From Streptomyces sp. HUAS YS2 (GTDB taxonomy: Bacteria; Actinomycetota; Actinomycetes; Streptomycetales; Streptomycetaceae), in assembly GCF_033343995.1 (NCBI RefSeq), contig NZ_CP137573.1, positions 3,505,001 to 3,569,000 on the forward strand: a stretch of DNA of 64,000 bases. Direction: 5' to 3'. Both the position numbers and the translations under genes were made by a program. A model generated the notes under the pieces. It ran no database searches. It saw only the letters and a list, made by a program, of their open reading frames with translations, and had not been told where the DNA came from. This document shows positions 16,186 to 25,291 of this stretch, piece after piece. Position 1 is the first letter of the stretch. Each line of letters starts with the position of its first letter.

Positions 16186-17037
16186 ATGACCACGCTCGTC
16201 ACCGGCGCCCGCGGCAAGGTCGGCCAGGGCCTCGTGGCCCGTCTGCACGCCGCCGGCCACACCGTCCGCGCCGCCAGCGCCGCCCCCGCCGAACTGACCG
16301 TCCCCGAGGGCGTCGAGACCGTCGCGCTCGCCCTCGGCAGCCCGGACGACGACGCCCTCCACACCGCTCTCCGCGGCGTCCGCCAGGTCTTCCTCTATCC
16401 GGACCCCGCCGGCATCCACACACTGATCAAGGCCGCCGAGGCCGCCGGCGTCGAGCACGTCGTCCTGCTCTCCTCGTCCTCCGTCCTCGGCCCCGACGCC
16501 GAGAACGACCCGCTGGCGAGCCACAGCCTGGAGGTCGAGCGCGCCCTCGCCGACTCCGGCCTGACCTGCACCTTCCTGCGGCCCGACGCCTTCGCCAGCA
16601 ACTCCCTCGGCTGGGCGTACGTCGTCGGCGGCTCGTTGCCGGTCCAGCTCGCGTACCCCGACGCGCACATCGCGCCGATCCACCCCGAGGACATCGCCGA
16701 CATCGCCTTCGAGGCGCTGACCGGGGAGGCCCTCACCGGCCGCCGGATCACGCTCACCGGCCCCGAGTCGCTCACCTTCCGCGAGCAGCTCGCCGTCCTG
16801 TCCGACGCCGTCGGCCGCCCGATCCCCGTCGAGCAGATCTCCCGCGCCGAAGCCGAGCAGCAGATGGGCCGCTTCATGCCCCCGGCCATGGTCGGCTCGC
16901 TGCTCGACCTGTGGTCCGCCGCCTCGCACGGGCCCGCCACCGTCGCCGACACCACCGAGACCCTGCTCGGCCGCCCCGCCCGCACCTACCGCGAATGGGC
17001 CCGCGACAACGCCGGCGCCTTCGCCCCACAGCACTGA
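16186..17037 (+). CDS. NmrA-like NAD(P)H-binding oxidoreductase
   Basis: 283 aa. The dinucleotide loop GARGKVGQGLVARL is at residues 7-20. Later come VVLLSSSSVLGPDAEND and the C-terminal substrate region. This atypical SDR family (NmrA / quinone oxidoreductase 2-like) often lacks the classic YxxxK, as here. AAGGAG lies 6-7 nt before the ATG. It is the first gene of the MarR-controlled unit and may act on a quinone or xenobiotic. Confidence 0.85.
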   Translation: MTTLVTGARGKVGQGLVARLHAAGHTVRAASAAPAELTVPEGVETVALALGSPDDDALHTALRGVRQVFLYPDPAGIHTLIKAAEAAGVEHVVLLSSSSVLGPDAENDPLASHSLEVERALADSGLTCTFLRPDAFASNSLGWAYVVGGSLPVQLAYPDAHIAPIHPEDIADIAFEALTGEALTGRRITLTGPESLTFREQLAVLSDAVGRPIPVEQISRAEAEQQMGRFMPPAMVGSLLDLWSAASHGPATVADTTETLLGRPARTYREWARDNAGAFAPQH

Positions 17038-17085
17038 CCGGCACAGCACTGACCGGCCACCCCGTCCTCCAAGGAGACCCCGCCC

Positions 17086-18498
17086 ATGTCCCTCACCCGC
17101 GCCCCGGCAGAGGCCGCCGACGCCTCCCCGCCCGACACCGGCCGCCGGTGGGCCGTCCTCGCCGTCGTCCTGTTCGCCGCGGTCCTCGACCTCCTCGACG
17201 CGACGATCACCAACATCGCCGCCCCGACCATCGCCGCCGACCTGGGCGGCGGCGAGTCCCTCGTCCAGTGGCTCGGTGCCGGTTACGCCCTGTCCATGGG
17301 CGTCCTGCTGGTGGTCGGCAGCCGGCTCGGCGACAGGTACGGCCGGCGCCGGCTGTTCCTGATCGGCCTCACCGGCTTCACCCTCGCCTCCGTCGCCTGC
17401 GGACTCGCCTTCGACCCCGCCTCCGTCATCGGCTTCCGCCTGCTCCAGGGAGGCTTCGGCGCCCTGGTCGTCCCGCAGGGCTTCGGCATCCTCGGCGCGG
17501 TCTTCCCGCCGAAGGAGATCGGCAAGGCGTTCGGCGTCTTCGCCCCCTGCCTCGGCCTTTCGGCGATCAGCGGCCCGGTCCTCGCCGGCCTGCTCATCGA
17601 CTCCTTCGGCTGGCGCTCCATGTTTCTGATCAACATCGTGCTCGGCGGCCTGGCGATCGTGCTCGCCGTCCGCCTGCTGCCCCGCGACACCGGCGACCGC
17701 GCGGTCACGCTCGACGGTCCCGGATCCGCGCTGCTCGCCGCGACGATGCTCGGCCTGCTGCACGGTCTGATCGACGGCGCCGCCCACGGCTGGACCCTCC
17801 TCCCGGTCCTCTCCCTCGCCGCCGGCGCCGGCTTCTTCGCCCTGTTCTGCCTGCGCCAGCGCCGCGCCGCCGCCCCGCTGATCGAGCCGTCGTTGCTGCG
17901 CAACCGCGGCTTCACCTCGGGCCTGGTCCTCGGCCTCGTCTTCTACGCGGCGGTCGCCGGCCTGCTCTTCGTCCTGTCCCTGTACCTCCAGGACGGCCTG
18001 CACCGCTCGCCGACCGGCGCCTCGCTCGGCCTCGCCCCCGTCGCCGCCGGCATCATCGTCGCCTCGATCGCCGCACACGGCCTCAAGGCCCGCCTCGGCC
18101 GCACCCTGATCCTCGTCGGCCTGCTGCTCACGCTCACCGGAACGCTGGCCCTGCTCGCCCTCGTGCAGAGCACCACCCCGACGACCGGGACGCTGCTCGT
18201 CCCGGTGTTCGTCACCGGCCTCGGCCTCGGCACCTGCTTCGGCACCGTCTACGAGGTCACCCTCGGCGACATCGCCCCGAAGGAGGCCGGCAGCGCCTCC
18301 GGCTCGCTGAACGCCGTCTCCCAGCTGGCCAACAGCATCGGCGCCGCGGCCGTCACCACCGTGTACTTCCACACCTCCGGCGCCTCCGCGGACGCCGCCG
18401 GCCGCAGCCTCGCCCTGGTCGCCGCCGCCGTCCTCGTCTGCTGCGCCCTCGTCCGCCTGCTGCCCCGCACGGCGCAGTCCCCCCACCATCAGGCGTGA
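17086..18498 (+). CDS. MFS drug exporter, DHA2 (14-helix) type
   Basis: 470 aa. Fourteen predicted helices; the first includes VLDLLDATITNIAAPTIAAD and the loop 2/3 signature reads GSRLGDRYGRRRLFLIG. DHA2 proteins export antibiotics, dyes or disinfectants using the proton gradient. AAGGAG precedes the ATG, 49 bp after the oxidoreductase stop, so the two form an operon under the divergent MarR protein. Confidence 0.9.
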   Translation: MSLTRAPAEAADASPPDTGRRWAVLAVVLFAAVLDLLDATITNIAAPTIAADLGGGESLVQWLGAGYALSMGVLLVVGSRLGDRYGRRRLFLIGLTGFTLASVACGLAFDPASVIGFRLLQGGFGALVVPQGFGILGAVFPPKEIGKAFGVFAPCLGLSAISGPVLAGLLIDSFGWRSMFLINIVLGGLAIVLAVRLLPRDTGDRAVTLDGPGSALLAATMLGLLHGLIDGAAHGWTLLPVLSLAAGAGFFALFCLRQRRAAAPLIEPSLLRNRGFTSGLVLGLVFYAAVAGLLFVLSLYLQDGLHRSPTGASLGLAPVAAGIIVASIAAHGLKARLGRTLILVGLLLTLTGTLALLALVQSTTPTTGTLLVPVFVTGLGLGTCFGTVYEVTLGDIAPKEAGSASGSLNAVSQLANSIGAAAVTTVYFHTSGASADAAGRSLALVAAAVLVCCALVRLLPRTAQSPHHQA

Positions 18499-18529
18499 CG
18501 CCGGCCCTCGCCGGGGAAGAGTCGAGGAC

Positions 18530-18991
18530 ATGGACCCCATGGACGAGACCCGCGCCCGGCAGTGGCTCGGCATCGCCCTCGCGGAGGCGCGGGCCGGGCG
18601 GGACGAGGGCGGGATCCCGATCGGGGCGGCCCTCTACGCCGCCGACGGAACGCTCCTCGGCCGCGGCCGCAACCGCCGGGTACAGGACGGCGACCCGTCC
18701 CTGCACGCGGAGACCGCCGCCTTCCGGGCCGCCGGCCGGCAGCGCTCGTACCGCGGCACCACGATGGTGACGACCCTCTCCCCCTGCTGGTACTGCTCCG
18801 GCCTGGTCCGCCAGTTCGGCATCTCCCGGGTCGTCGTCGGCGAGGCCCGCACCTTCCACGGCGGCCACGACTGGCTGGCCGAGCACGGGGTGCGGGTCCT
18901 CGTCCTGGACGATCCCGAATGCACCGCCCTGATGCGGGAGTTCGTCGCCCGGCACCCGGCCCTGTGGAGTGAGGACATCGGTGATGAGTGA
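18530..18991 (+). CDS. Cytosine/nucleoside deaminase-like protein
   Basis: 153 aa. The zinc-site signature is HAE at 59-61 and PCWYC at 85-89. It belongs to the CDA fold, closest in pattern to fungal-type cytosine deaminase (Fcy1-like). It deaminates a base or nucleoside; the actual substrate is not certain. The start codon has a second ATG nine bases later. The stop overlaps the next gene by 8 nt, so the pair is coupled. Confidence 0.88.
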   Translation: MDPMDETRARQWLGIALAEARAGRDEGGIPIGAALYAADGTLLGRGRNRRVQDGDPSLHAETAAFRAAGRQRSYRGTTMVTTLSPCWYCSGLVRQFGISRVVVGEARTFHGGHDWLAEHGVRVLVLDDPECTALMREFVARHPALWSEDIGDE

Positions 18992-19892
18992 GCCCCTGAT
19001 TCCGACGATCGATCTGGCCGACGACCCGGACCGCGCGCTGCGGACCATCGACCGGGCCCTGCGCGAGGCCGGGTTCCTGCTGGTGACCGGGCACGGCGTG
19101 GACCCGGGCCCGCGGGCCGACATCCGCGCGGTCGCCCGGGAGTTCTTCCGCCTGCCGGCCGCCGTGAAGGAGCCGTACGCGGTGAAGGTCGGCGGCCGGG
19201 GGTGGCTCGGGCCCGGCGCGGAGGCGAACGGGTACGCGGAGGGCACGGTGACCCCGCCCGACCTGAAGGAGTCGCTGTCCTTCGCGGCGGAGGAGCCGAC
19301 CGGGAACGCGGCCGTGGACGCCGAGTGGTTCCTGCCGAACACCTGGCCCGCCGAGGTCCCCGAGCTGAAGCCGCTGGTGGAGACGTACCTGGGGCAGATG
19401 CGGGAGCTCTCCGACCGGATCCTGGATCTGCTCGGCACCGCGCTCGGCGAGGGCGCCGACTTCTTCACCCGGCACACCGGGCACCCCACGTTCGGCTTCA
19501 ACATCAACTGGTATCCGGGTCGGGCGCTGACCGGCGAACCGGAGCCGGGGCAGTTCCGGATCGGCCCGCACACCGACTTCGGCACCGTCACCGTCCTCGA
19601 CCGACAGGCGGGCCGCGGCGGGCTCCAGGTGTACACCGACCGCGGCGGCTGGCAGGACGCCCCGTACGACCCCGCCGCGTTCACCGTCAACATCGGAGAC
19701 CTGATGGCGGGCTGGACCGGCGGGCGCTGGCGCTCCGGCCGCCACCGGGTGCTGCCGCCGCCCGCCGACGCGCCCGACGAGGAGCTGATGTCGCTGGTCT
19801 ACTTCTACGAGTGCGACCCGGGGACGACCATCCACGGGCTCGAGTCGCACGGCTACCTGCGATCCCAACTCGAGGCGATCACAACCGGGTGA
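18984..19892 (+). CDS. Isopenicillin-N-synthase-family 2OG-Fe oxygenase
   Basis: 302 aa. It has a DIOX_N-like N-terminus (IDLADDPDRALRTIDRALRE), then the iron triad H196, D198 (GPHTDFGTVT) and H254 (SGRHRVLPPP). The family oxidises small molecules with Fe(II) and O2, usually with 2-oxoglutarate. Coupling to the deaminase suggests the two act on one nucleobase-like compound; that is inference. Confidence 0.88.
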   Translation: MSEPLIPTIDLADDPDRALRTIDRALREAGFLLVTGHGVDPGPRADIRAVAREFFRLPAAVKEPYAVKVGGRGWLGPGAEANGYAEGTVTPPDLKESLSFAAEEPTGNAAVDAEWFLPNTWPAEVPELKPLVETYLGQMRELSDRILDLLGTALGEGADFFTRHTGHPTFGFNINWYPGRALTGEPEPGQFRIGPHTDFGTVTVLDRQAGRGGLQVYTDRGGWQDAPYDPAAFTVNIGDLMAGWTGGRWRSGRHRVLPPPADAPDEELMSLVYFYECDPGTTIHGLESHGYLRSQLEAITTG

Positions 19893-20002
19893 CGAGTCGT
19901 TCACACTCTGTGCGAAAGCGTGGCGCGTTCCCAACAGCCGCTCGATAAACTGGACTTGACGCTGAGGCGGGGGATGTTCGCAGGGACACCGGGGGTCAGG
20001 TC

Positions 20003-22072
20003 GTGGACAGGGAGCTGTACGGCCGCGAAGCGGTCTTCCAGGAATCCGGGCTCGCCGCCCGGCTCGTCGGCCTCAGCCCGAACGGCTTCGCCCGCGTCGC
20101 GTACGAGCACGGCGACGACCCGCCCGTCACCGTCTTCACCGGCGGCCGCGGGATGGGGAAGACCGCACTGCTCAAGCAGCTGCGCAACGCCTACCGGGAC
20201 GCCACCCCGCTGGCGCTGCTCGACTGCGCCCGCGTCGAGCCGCCCGCCGATCACGGGCCCGGCTGGAACCCGCTGACCGGGGCGCTGGCCGAGATCGCCG
20301 TGCAGCTGTCGCCGAAGGTGCACGCGGCGAAGACGGTGCAGTTCCCACGGCTGTCGCTCGGACTCGTCGCCGTCGCGTCGATCGGCTGGTCGCAGGAGGA
20401 CGACGAGCGGGCCCGGCGCGACCTCCAGCGCCTCGGACCGGTGCTGTCGACCGTCGACGCGACCAAGGGCGCCGCCGCGAACTGGGTCACCAAGGTCCTC
20501 TCCAAGCTCGCCGCGCGCGCGGCCGAGACGACCGCGCCGATGGCCGGGCTGCTCGCCGAGGCGACCGTGGAGACCGTCCTGGAGGAGGTGTTCGGCCGCT
20601 TCCAGCAGCGCGCCGACGCCTGGTACGGCGCGTACCGCAACGCGGGCGGCCGGGGGAAGGCCGGACTCCAGCAGCTCGCCGTCGACTTCGAGCAGGGCGG
20701 CCGGCGCCGCCGCGAGGCCGAGGACTTCCTCGTCGGCGCGATGATCGAGGACCTCGGCCGGGCCTACACCGGCCTGACCCGCGTCGGCACCCGCCGCGGC
20801 CGTCCCGTGCTGCTGCTCGACAACGCCCACGAACCGCTCGGCCGCCGGCTCGTCGAACCCCTGCTGCGGGCCCGCGCCGACGGCCGCCGCGACCGGGTCG
20901 TGGTGCTCGCCGCCTCCCGGGTCCGCGACCACGACGGCATGCGGCACGCCACCCGGCTGCGGCTGCCGGAGACCGCGCACCGCGCGCCCTGCCCGCGCGG
21001 CACCGACGTCACCTCCGGCATCCTCGCCGTCGAGCTGACCCCGCTCTCCCCCGCCCAGACCCAGTCCGCGTTCGACCGGCTCGACCCGGCCGGCCGCACC
21101 CCCGCCGAACTCGCCCGCGCCGTCCACCGGCTGACCGGCGGCCGGCCCCTCGGCGTCGCCCTGCTCGGCCGGGCGGCCGCCGAGGCACCGGCCCCGCTGC
21201 GCGCCTCGCTCACCCCGGCCGCGCTGCTCGACCTGACGGTGGAGCTGCGCGAGGACAGCCCGCCCGTCCCGGTCGCCGCGACCCTGCTGAAGGCGCTGCT
21301 GCCGGCGGTCCGGCGCGGCCCGTTCGCGGTGCTGGCCGCCGCGCACGACGAGGACTCGGCGCGGATGCTGGCCCGGACCCGGCTGCGCGCCGAGGCCCCG
21401 GACGGTGACCTGGCGCTCAGGGTCCGCGACATGCTGCGCGCCGAGGACTGGCCGGAGGGCCCGGAGCACTTCGTCGCGGACCCGATGCTGCGCGCCCTGC
21501 TGCTGCATCGGCTGCGCTTCCACGACGGCGACGGGCCCGCGTACGCGTCCTGGCGCGCCGTCCACGAGACGCTGCGCCAGTACTACGGCCCGGCCCCCGA
21601 CCCGTACCGGCTCCACCACGACCTGGCGCTCGGCCGGACCGAGGAGGCCGTGACGCATCTGCGGCTCACCTTCCCCGCGCCGGACGTGCTCGGCTGGCTG
21701 GGCCGGCTGCGGTTCCTCGCCGGCGCGCCGTACCCGCGCGAGCAGCACCGCACCGGCCCGGACCCGCGCCGTGCGATCGCGCTCGGCCGGGAGCCCGCGG
21801 GAAGCCTGCCGGCCGGGCTCGACGACGAGGACGCCGAACTGCACCTGTGCCTGGGGCGGCTGCTGCACGCGCTGTGGCTGCTCACCGATCCGCTCGCCCT
21901 GCCCGACGACGACGTGCTGGAGAAGCTGGCGCACGAGCTGCGACAGCTGTCCGGCCACCATCTGACCGGCAACAGTCCGCTGTGGGACGCGGCCACCCAC
22001 TGGCCGAGGGACATCCGCGCCTGGCGGGAGATCGGCATCCCGCCCGGCCGGGAGGACGGAGTCCGACCATGA
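20003..22072 (+). CDS. P-loop NTPase, STAND/AAA-like
   Basis: 689 aa, soluble, no membrane segment. Walker A GGRGMGKT at 47-54, Walker B PVLLLDNAHE at about 268-277, followed by VVVLAASRVRDHDGMRH (sensor-like). The C-terminal half is Leu/Ala-rich helical and may be a repeat or signalling scaffold. GTG start behind GGGGGTCAGG. The gene overlaps the following sensor-like gene by ATGA, so the two proteins should be made in step and probably interact. The family is not named with confidence. Confidence 0.8.
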   Translation: MDRELYGREAVFQESGLAARLVGLSPNGFARVAYEHGDDPPVTVFTGGRGMGKTALLKQLRNAYRDATPLALLDCARVEPPADHGPGWNPLTGALAEIAVQLSPKVHAAKTVQFPRLSLGLVAVASIGWSQEDDERARRDLQRLGPVLSTVDATKGAAANWVTKVLSKLAARAAETTAPMAGLLAEATVETVLEEVFGRFQQRADAWYGAYRNAGGRGKAGLQQLAVDFEQGGRRRREAEDFLVGAMIEDLGRAYTGLTRVGTRRGRPVLLLDNAHEPLGRRLVEPLLRARADGRRDRVVVLAASRVRDHDGMRHATRLRLPETAHRAPCPRGTDVTSGILAVELTPLSPAQTQSAFDRLDPAGRTPAELARAVHRLTGGRPLGVALLGRAAAEAPAPLRASLTPAALLDLTVELREDSPPVPVAATLLKALLPAVRRGPFAVLAAAHDEDSARMLARTRLRAEAPDGDLALRVRDMLRAEDWPEGPEHFVADPMLRALLLHRLRFHDGDGPAYASWRAVHETLRQYYGPAPDPYRLHHDLALGRTEEAVTHLRLTFPAPDVLGWLGRLRFLAGAPYPREQHRTGPDPRRAIALGREPAGSLPAGLDDEDAELHLCLGRLLHALWLLTDPLALPDDDVLEKLAHELRQLSGHHLTGNSPLWDAATHWPRDIRAWREIGIPPGREDGVRP

Positions 22073-23610
22073 CGCCCCTGCTCGACCGGCTGCGCTACCG
22101 CGTCTTCTACACCACCCGCCAGAAGATCGTCACGACCGTGCTGACGGTGGCCGTTCTCGTCGCCGCCGGCGGATACGCCGTCGACCGGGTCACCACTCCG
22201 GAGGACCGTTCCTGCGCGGCGGGCGTCGAGCGTCCCGCGGGCAGCTCCGAGTGCGTCGGCGTCAACGGCGACGGGCACGACTTCGGCGTCCCCGCGCTCA
22301 CCGCGGCCGCCGCCGCGATCGCCCGCGAGAACAGGACCCTGAAGGACGGCACGTACGCGACGGTCGCGCTGTTGCTGCCGCTGACCTCACCCGACGCCGG
22401 GATGCGGATCAAGGTCCTGCACGAGCTGCAGGGTGCGTACGCCTACCAGTACCGCGCCAACCACGCCTCCAACGACCAGACCCCGAAGATCCGGCTGGTG
22501 CTCGCCAACACCGGCCGGGGCAACGCGCACTGGCGGACGGCGGTCGACCGGCTGAAGACGATGACCGGCGCGCCGGACCGGCTGCGCGCGGTGTCCGGCA
22601 TAGCCACGAGCACGACCCCGGTCCAGGAGGCGGTACGAGAACTGACCGGCGCCGGGATCGCGGTCGTCGGCACGAGCATCACCGCCGACACGCTCGCCAA
22701 CAGCGCCACCCGGGACCGTTTCCCCGGCCTGGCCCGGGTCTCCCCCACCAACTCCGACGAGGCGAACGCACTGGCCCACTTCGGCCGGGTCGACGCCGCG
22801 AAGGCGCTGCTGGTCCAGGACACCCGCTCCGGCGACCACTACACGGACACACTGAAGTCCGCGTTCGCCGAGTCGCTGAAGGGCGCGCCGTACGAGCCGC
22901 AGCTGTTCACCTCGCCGCCCGACCCGGCCGACGAGGGCACCACCGCGAACACCTTCCGCCAGATCACCCACCTGATCTGCGACACCCGCGCGGACACCGT
23001 GTTCTTCGCCGGCCGCCACACCCAGCTGCGGCAGTTCATCAACGCGCTCGGCGACCGCGGCTGCGCGGAGCGCTCCTTCACCGTGCTCACCGGCGACGAG
23101 GGCTCGTACCTGGGCGCGGACGGCCGCCTCGACCGGGCCGCGCTGAAGGCCCGGCTGACGGTGCGGTACGCCTCGCTGGCGCACCCGGACGCGTGGCGGC
23201 CCGCCGCCGGCCGGCCGGTCCCGGCGGCGGGCGGCTCCACCGCGGACTACGACCGGTTCGTGGCGGACCTCGCGGCGGCGTCGAAGGACCCGGTGGCGCT
23301 GGAGGACGGGCAGGCGATCGTCGCGTACGACGCTATGGCGATGGCGGTGCACGCGATCCGGCAGGCGACGGGCGAGGGGAAGCAGCACCCGGAGCTCGCG
23401 GACGTGGTCACACAGTGGCCGCAGGTGAAGGGCTCGCTGCGGGTGCGCGGCGCGAGCGGCTGGATCTGCCTGGACAACCACGGCAACCCGTACAACAAGG
23501 CGGTCCCGATCGTGGAGCTGGCCCCCGACGGCTCGCAGCGCTTCGTCCAGATCGCCTGGCCGGAGGGCAGCCCGCCGGCCCCGGACTGCCTGCCGCCGGG
23601 GAAGGGGTAG
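22069..23610 (+). CDS. Membrane-anchored periplasmic-binding-like protein
   Basis: 513 aa. A short cytoplasmic N-terminus (MTPLLDRLRYRVFYTTRQK) is followed by one membrane helix (about 20-41) and an outside domain of the branched-chain amino acid receptor type (TVALLLPLTSPDAGMRIKVL ... RAVSGIATSTTPVQEAV ... GIAVVGTSITADTL ... ADTVFFAGRHTQL ... YLGADGRLDRAALK). It has no permease or ABC ATPase neighbour. The position suggests a sensor passing ligand state to the coupled NTPase. Confidence 0.82.
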   Translation: MTPLLDRLRYRVFYTTRQKIVTTVLTVAVLVAAGGYAVDRVTTPEDRSCAAGVERPAGSSECVGVNGDGHDFGVPALTAAAAAIARENRTLKDGTYATVALLLPLTSPDAGMRIKVLHELQGAYAYQYRANHASNDQTPKIRLVLANTGRGNAHWRTAVDRLKTMTGAPDRLRAVSGIATSTTPVQEAVRELTGAGIAVVGTSITADTLANSATRDRFPGLARVSPTNSDEANALAHFGRVDAAKALLVQDTRSGDHYTDTLKSAFAESLKGAPYEPQLFTSPPDPADEGTTANTFRQITHLICDTRADTVFFAGRHTQLRQFINALGDRGCAERSFTVLTGDEGSYLGADGRLDRAALKARLTVRYASLAHPDAWRPAAGRPVPAAGGSTADYDRFVADLAAASKDPVALEDGQAIVAYDAMAMAVHAIRQATGEGKQHPELADVVTQWPQVKGSLRVRGASGWICLDNHGNPYNKAVPIVELAPDGSQRFVQIAWPEGSPPAPDCLPPGKG

Positions 23611-23627
23611 GACGCCGGGCCCGGGGC

Positions 23628-24158
23628 CTACGGCTCCCACTTCGGCCAGGGCGCCTCGTCCCGCTCGTACAGGTCCCGCAGGTGCTGCCAGCGCTCCGCG
23701 GTCCAGGTGCGCCAGTCGGTGGGGTGCCCGTCCAGCGCCCGCGCGAGCCGTTCGAAGTGGTCGTGCCAGCCCGCCAGGGTGTCGAGCTTCTCCTCCCGCG
23801 TGCCGCGGAACGCGTTGGTGAAACGCAGCACGGTCGACCCGCCGCCGGGGCCCTGCTCCAGATGGAACCGGATCCGTCCGTGCGGCGGATCGACCGTGTA
23901 CTCGGCCACCACCTCCGGGTCCCAGGCGGTCACCCGACCCGAGACCACGGTGTCCCCGTTGAGCCAGCGCAGCGTCACCCGCCCGCCGAGCCGGGGCTCC
24001 AGCGGATCCGCCGCGCACAGCCACTGCGGCAGACCCTCCGGTGTGGCGACGGCCACCCAGACCGCCACCCGTGGATGGGGCAGGTCCAGTACGAACCTCA
24101 GGGTGTGCTCGTCGCCGTCCTGCGTCGCGCCGATGCCGTGAGAGATCGTCTCGGTCAT
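23628..24158 (-). CDS. SRPBCC (AHSA1-like) domain protein
   Basis: 176 aa, Activator-of-Hsp90-homologue-like START fold: LDLPHPRVAVWVAVATPEGL, QWLCAADPLEPRLGGRVTLR, VDPPHGRIRFHLEQ, then GWHDHFERLARALDG. The domain forms a hydrophobic ligand pocket; in actinobacteria it is often a stand-alone protein of unknown role. The ATG is preceded very closely by GGAGG, so the exact start is uncertain. Confidence 0.85.
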   Translation of the reverse strand: MTETISHGIGATQDGDEHTLRFVLDLPHPRVAVWVAVATPEGLPQWLCAADPLEPRLGGRVTLRWLNGDTVVSGRVTAWDPEVVAEYTVDPPHGRIRFHLEQGPGGGSTVLRFTNAFRGTREEKLDTLAGWHDHFERLARALDGHPTDWRTWTAERWQHLRDLYERDEAPWPKWEP

Positions 24159-24214
24159 GCCTCCAGCGTCTCCCCGCGGCGCCCGGGACGCGAACCCGGA
24201 CGCCGTCGCGCAGG

Positions 24215-25291
24215 TCAGACGCCCGCGTACGAGTGCTTGGAGCTGACGAAGATGTTGACGCCGTAGTAGTTGAACAGGAAGCAGGCGAACGCGATCAGCG
24301 CGATGTACGCCGCCTTGCGGCCCTTCCAGCCGGCGGTGGCACGGGCGTGCAGGTAGGCCGCGTAGCCGACCCACGTGATGAAGGACCAGACCTCCTTGGC
24401 GTCCCAGCCCCAGTAGCGGCCCCAGGCGTCGCCGGCCCAGATCGCGCCCGCGATGATCGTGAAGGTCCACAGCGGGAAGATCGCCGCGTTCACCCGGTAC
24501 GCGAACTTGTCCAGGGACGCCGCGGCGGGCAGCCGCTCCAGGACGGAGCGGGCGAAGGAGCCCGGGTTCCCACCGGTCGCGAGCTTGTTCTCGTACGAGT
24601 CCCGGAACAGGTACAGCAGCGTGGCAACGGCGCCCAGGTAGAACACCGCGCCGCAGAAGATCGCGGTGGAGACATGGATCCACAGCCAGTACGAGTGCAG
24701 CGCCGGGACGAGCTGGTCGCTTTCGGTGTACAGCCAGGTGGTGGCGATGCCGAGGTCCAGCAGGACCGTGGTGACCAGCGCCAGACCCATCCAGCGGACG
24801 TTCTTCCGCGCCGCGAGGAAGCCGAGGTACGCGCCGACGGCCACCGTGGAGAAGGTGATCGAGAACTCGTACATGTTGCCCCAGGGGGCCCGCTGCACGG
24901 ACAGCGCGCGGGTCAGCACGCCGCCAGCCTCGATCAGGAACGCCAGCGCGGTCAGCGAGACGGCGATCCGGCCGTACAGGTCGCCCTTGACGGTGCCGCC
25001 GGCCGCGCCGGGGCCGTCCGGGACGTCCCGGGAGCCGGCCGCGGAGCGGGTGACCACCTTCGGCTTGTCGAGGACGGCGGTGCCTCCTCCCTTGACCTGC
25101 ACGGTGACCTTGGGGGCCTCGGCGGCCTGCTGGGTCAGCGCGGCGGCGGTGCGGCCGACCTTGCTGCGGCTGCCGAGCACCCACTCGGCGATGTGCGCGA
25201 GAAAGGCCAGCGTGTAGACGGCCATCGAGGAGTAGATGAGCGTGTTGCTCATCTGCGCCAGGCTCTCGTTCGTGGCGGCGGCGAGATTCAC
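24215..25291 (-). CDS. ccsB: Cytochrome c biogenesis protein CcsB
   Basis: 358 aa, eight or so membrane helices. The haem-handling tryptophan-rich motif WGRYWGWDAKEVWS is at 290-303. Conserved histidines include HSYWLWIHVSTAIFCGAVF. CcsB (CcsA/ResC) works with ResB to carry haem across the membrane and ligate it to apocytochrome c. A ~50-residue disordered loop (TTAAALTQQAAEAP region, VKGGGTAVL) is inserted after the first helix. The start overlaps the resB stop by ATGA. Confidence 0.93.
   Translation of the reverse strand: MNLAAATNESLAQMSNTLIYSSMAVYTLAFLAHIAEWVLGSRSKVGRTAAALTQQAAEAPKVTVQVKGGGTAVLDKPKVVTRSAAGSRDVPDGPGAAGGTVKGDLYGRIAVSLTALAFLIEAGGVLTRALSVQRAPWGNMYEFSITFSTVAVGAYLGFLAARKNVRWMGLALVTTVLLDLGIATTWLYTESDQLVPALHSYWLWIHVSTAIFCGAVFYLGAVATLLYLFRDSYENKLATGGNPGSFARSVLERLPAAASLDKFAYRVNAAIFPLWTFTIIAGAIWAGDAWGRYWGWDAKEVWSFITWVGYAAYLHARATAGWKGRKAAYIALIAFACFLFNYYGVNIFVSSKHSYAGV

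Noticed and set aside
15544..18573. 1009-aa minus-strand frame upstream of marR
   Set aside because: Only the last 162 residues are MarR; the rest is Glu/Gly/Ala/Arg-rich antisense of the oxidoreductase and MFS genes.
16050..18770. 906-aa plus-strand frame
   Set aside because: Arg/Pro-rich out-of-frame translation across three real genes with proper domains in another frame.
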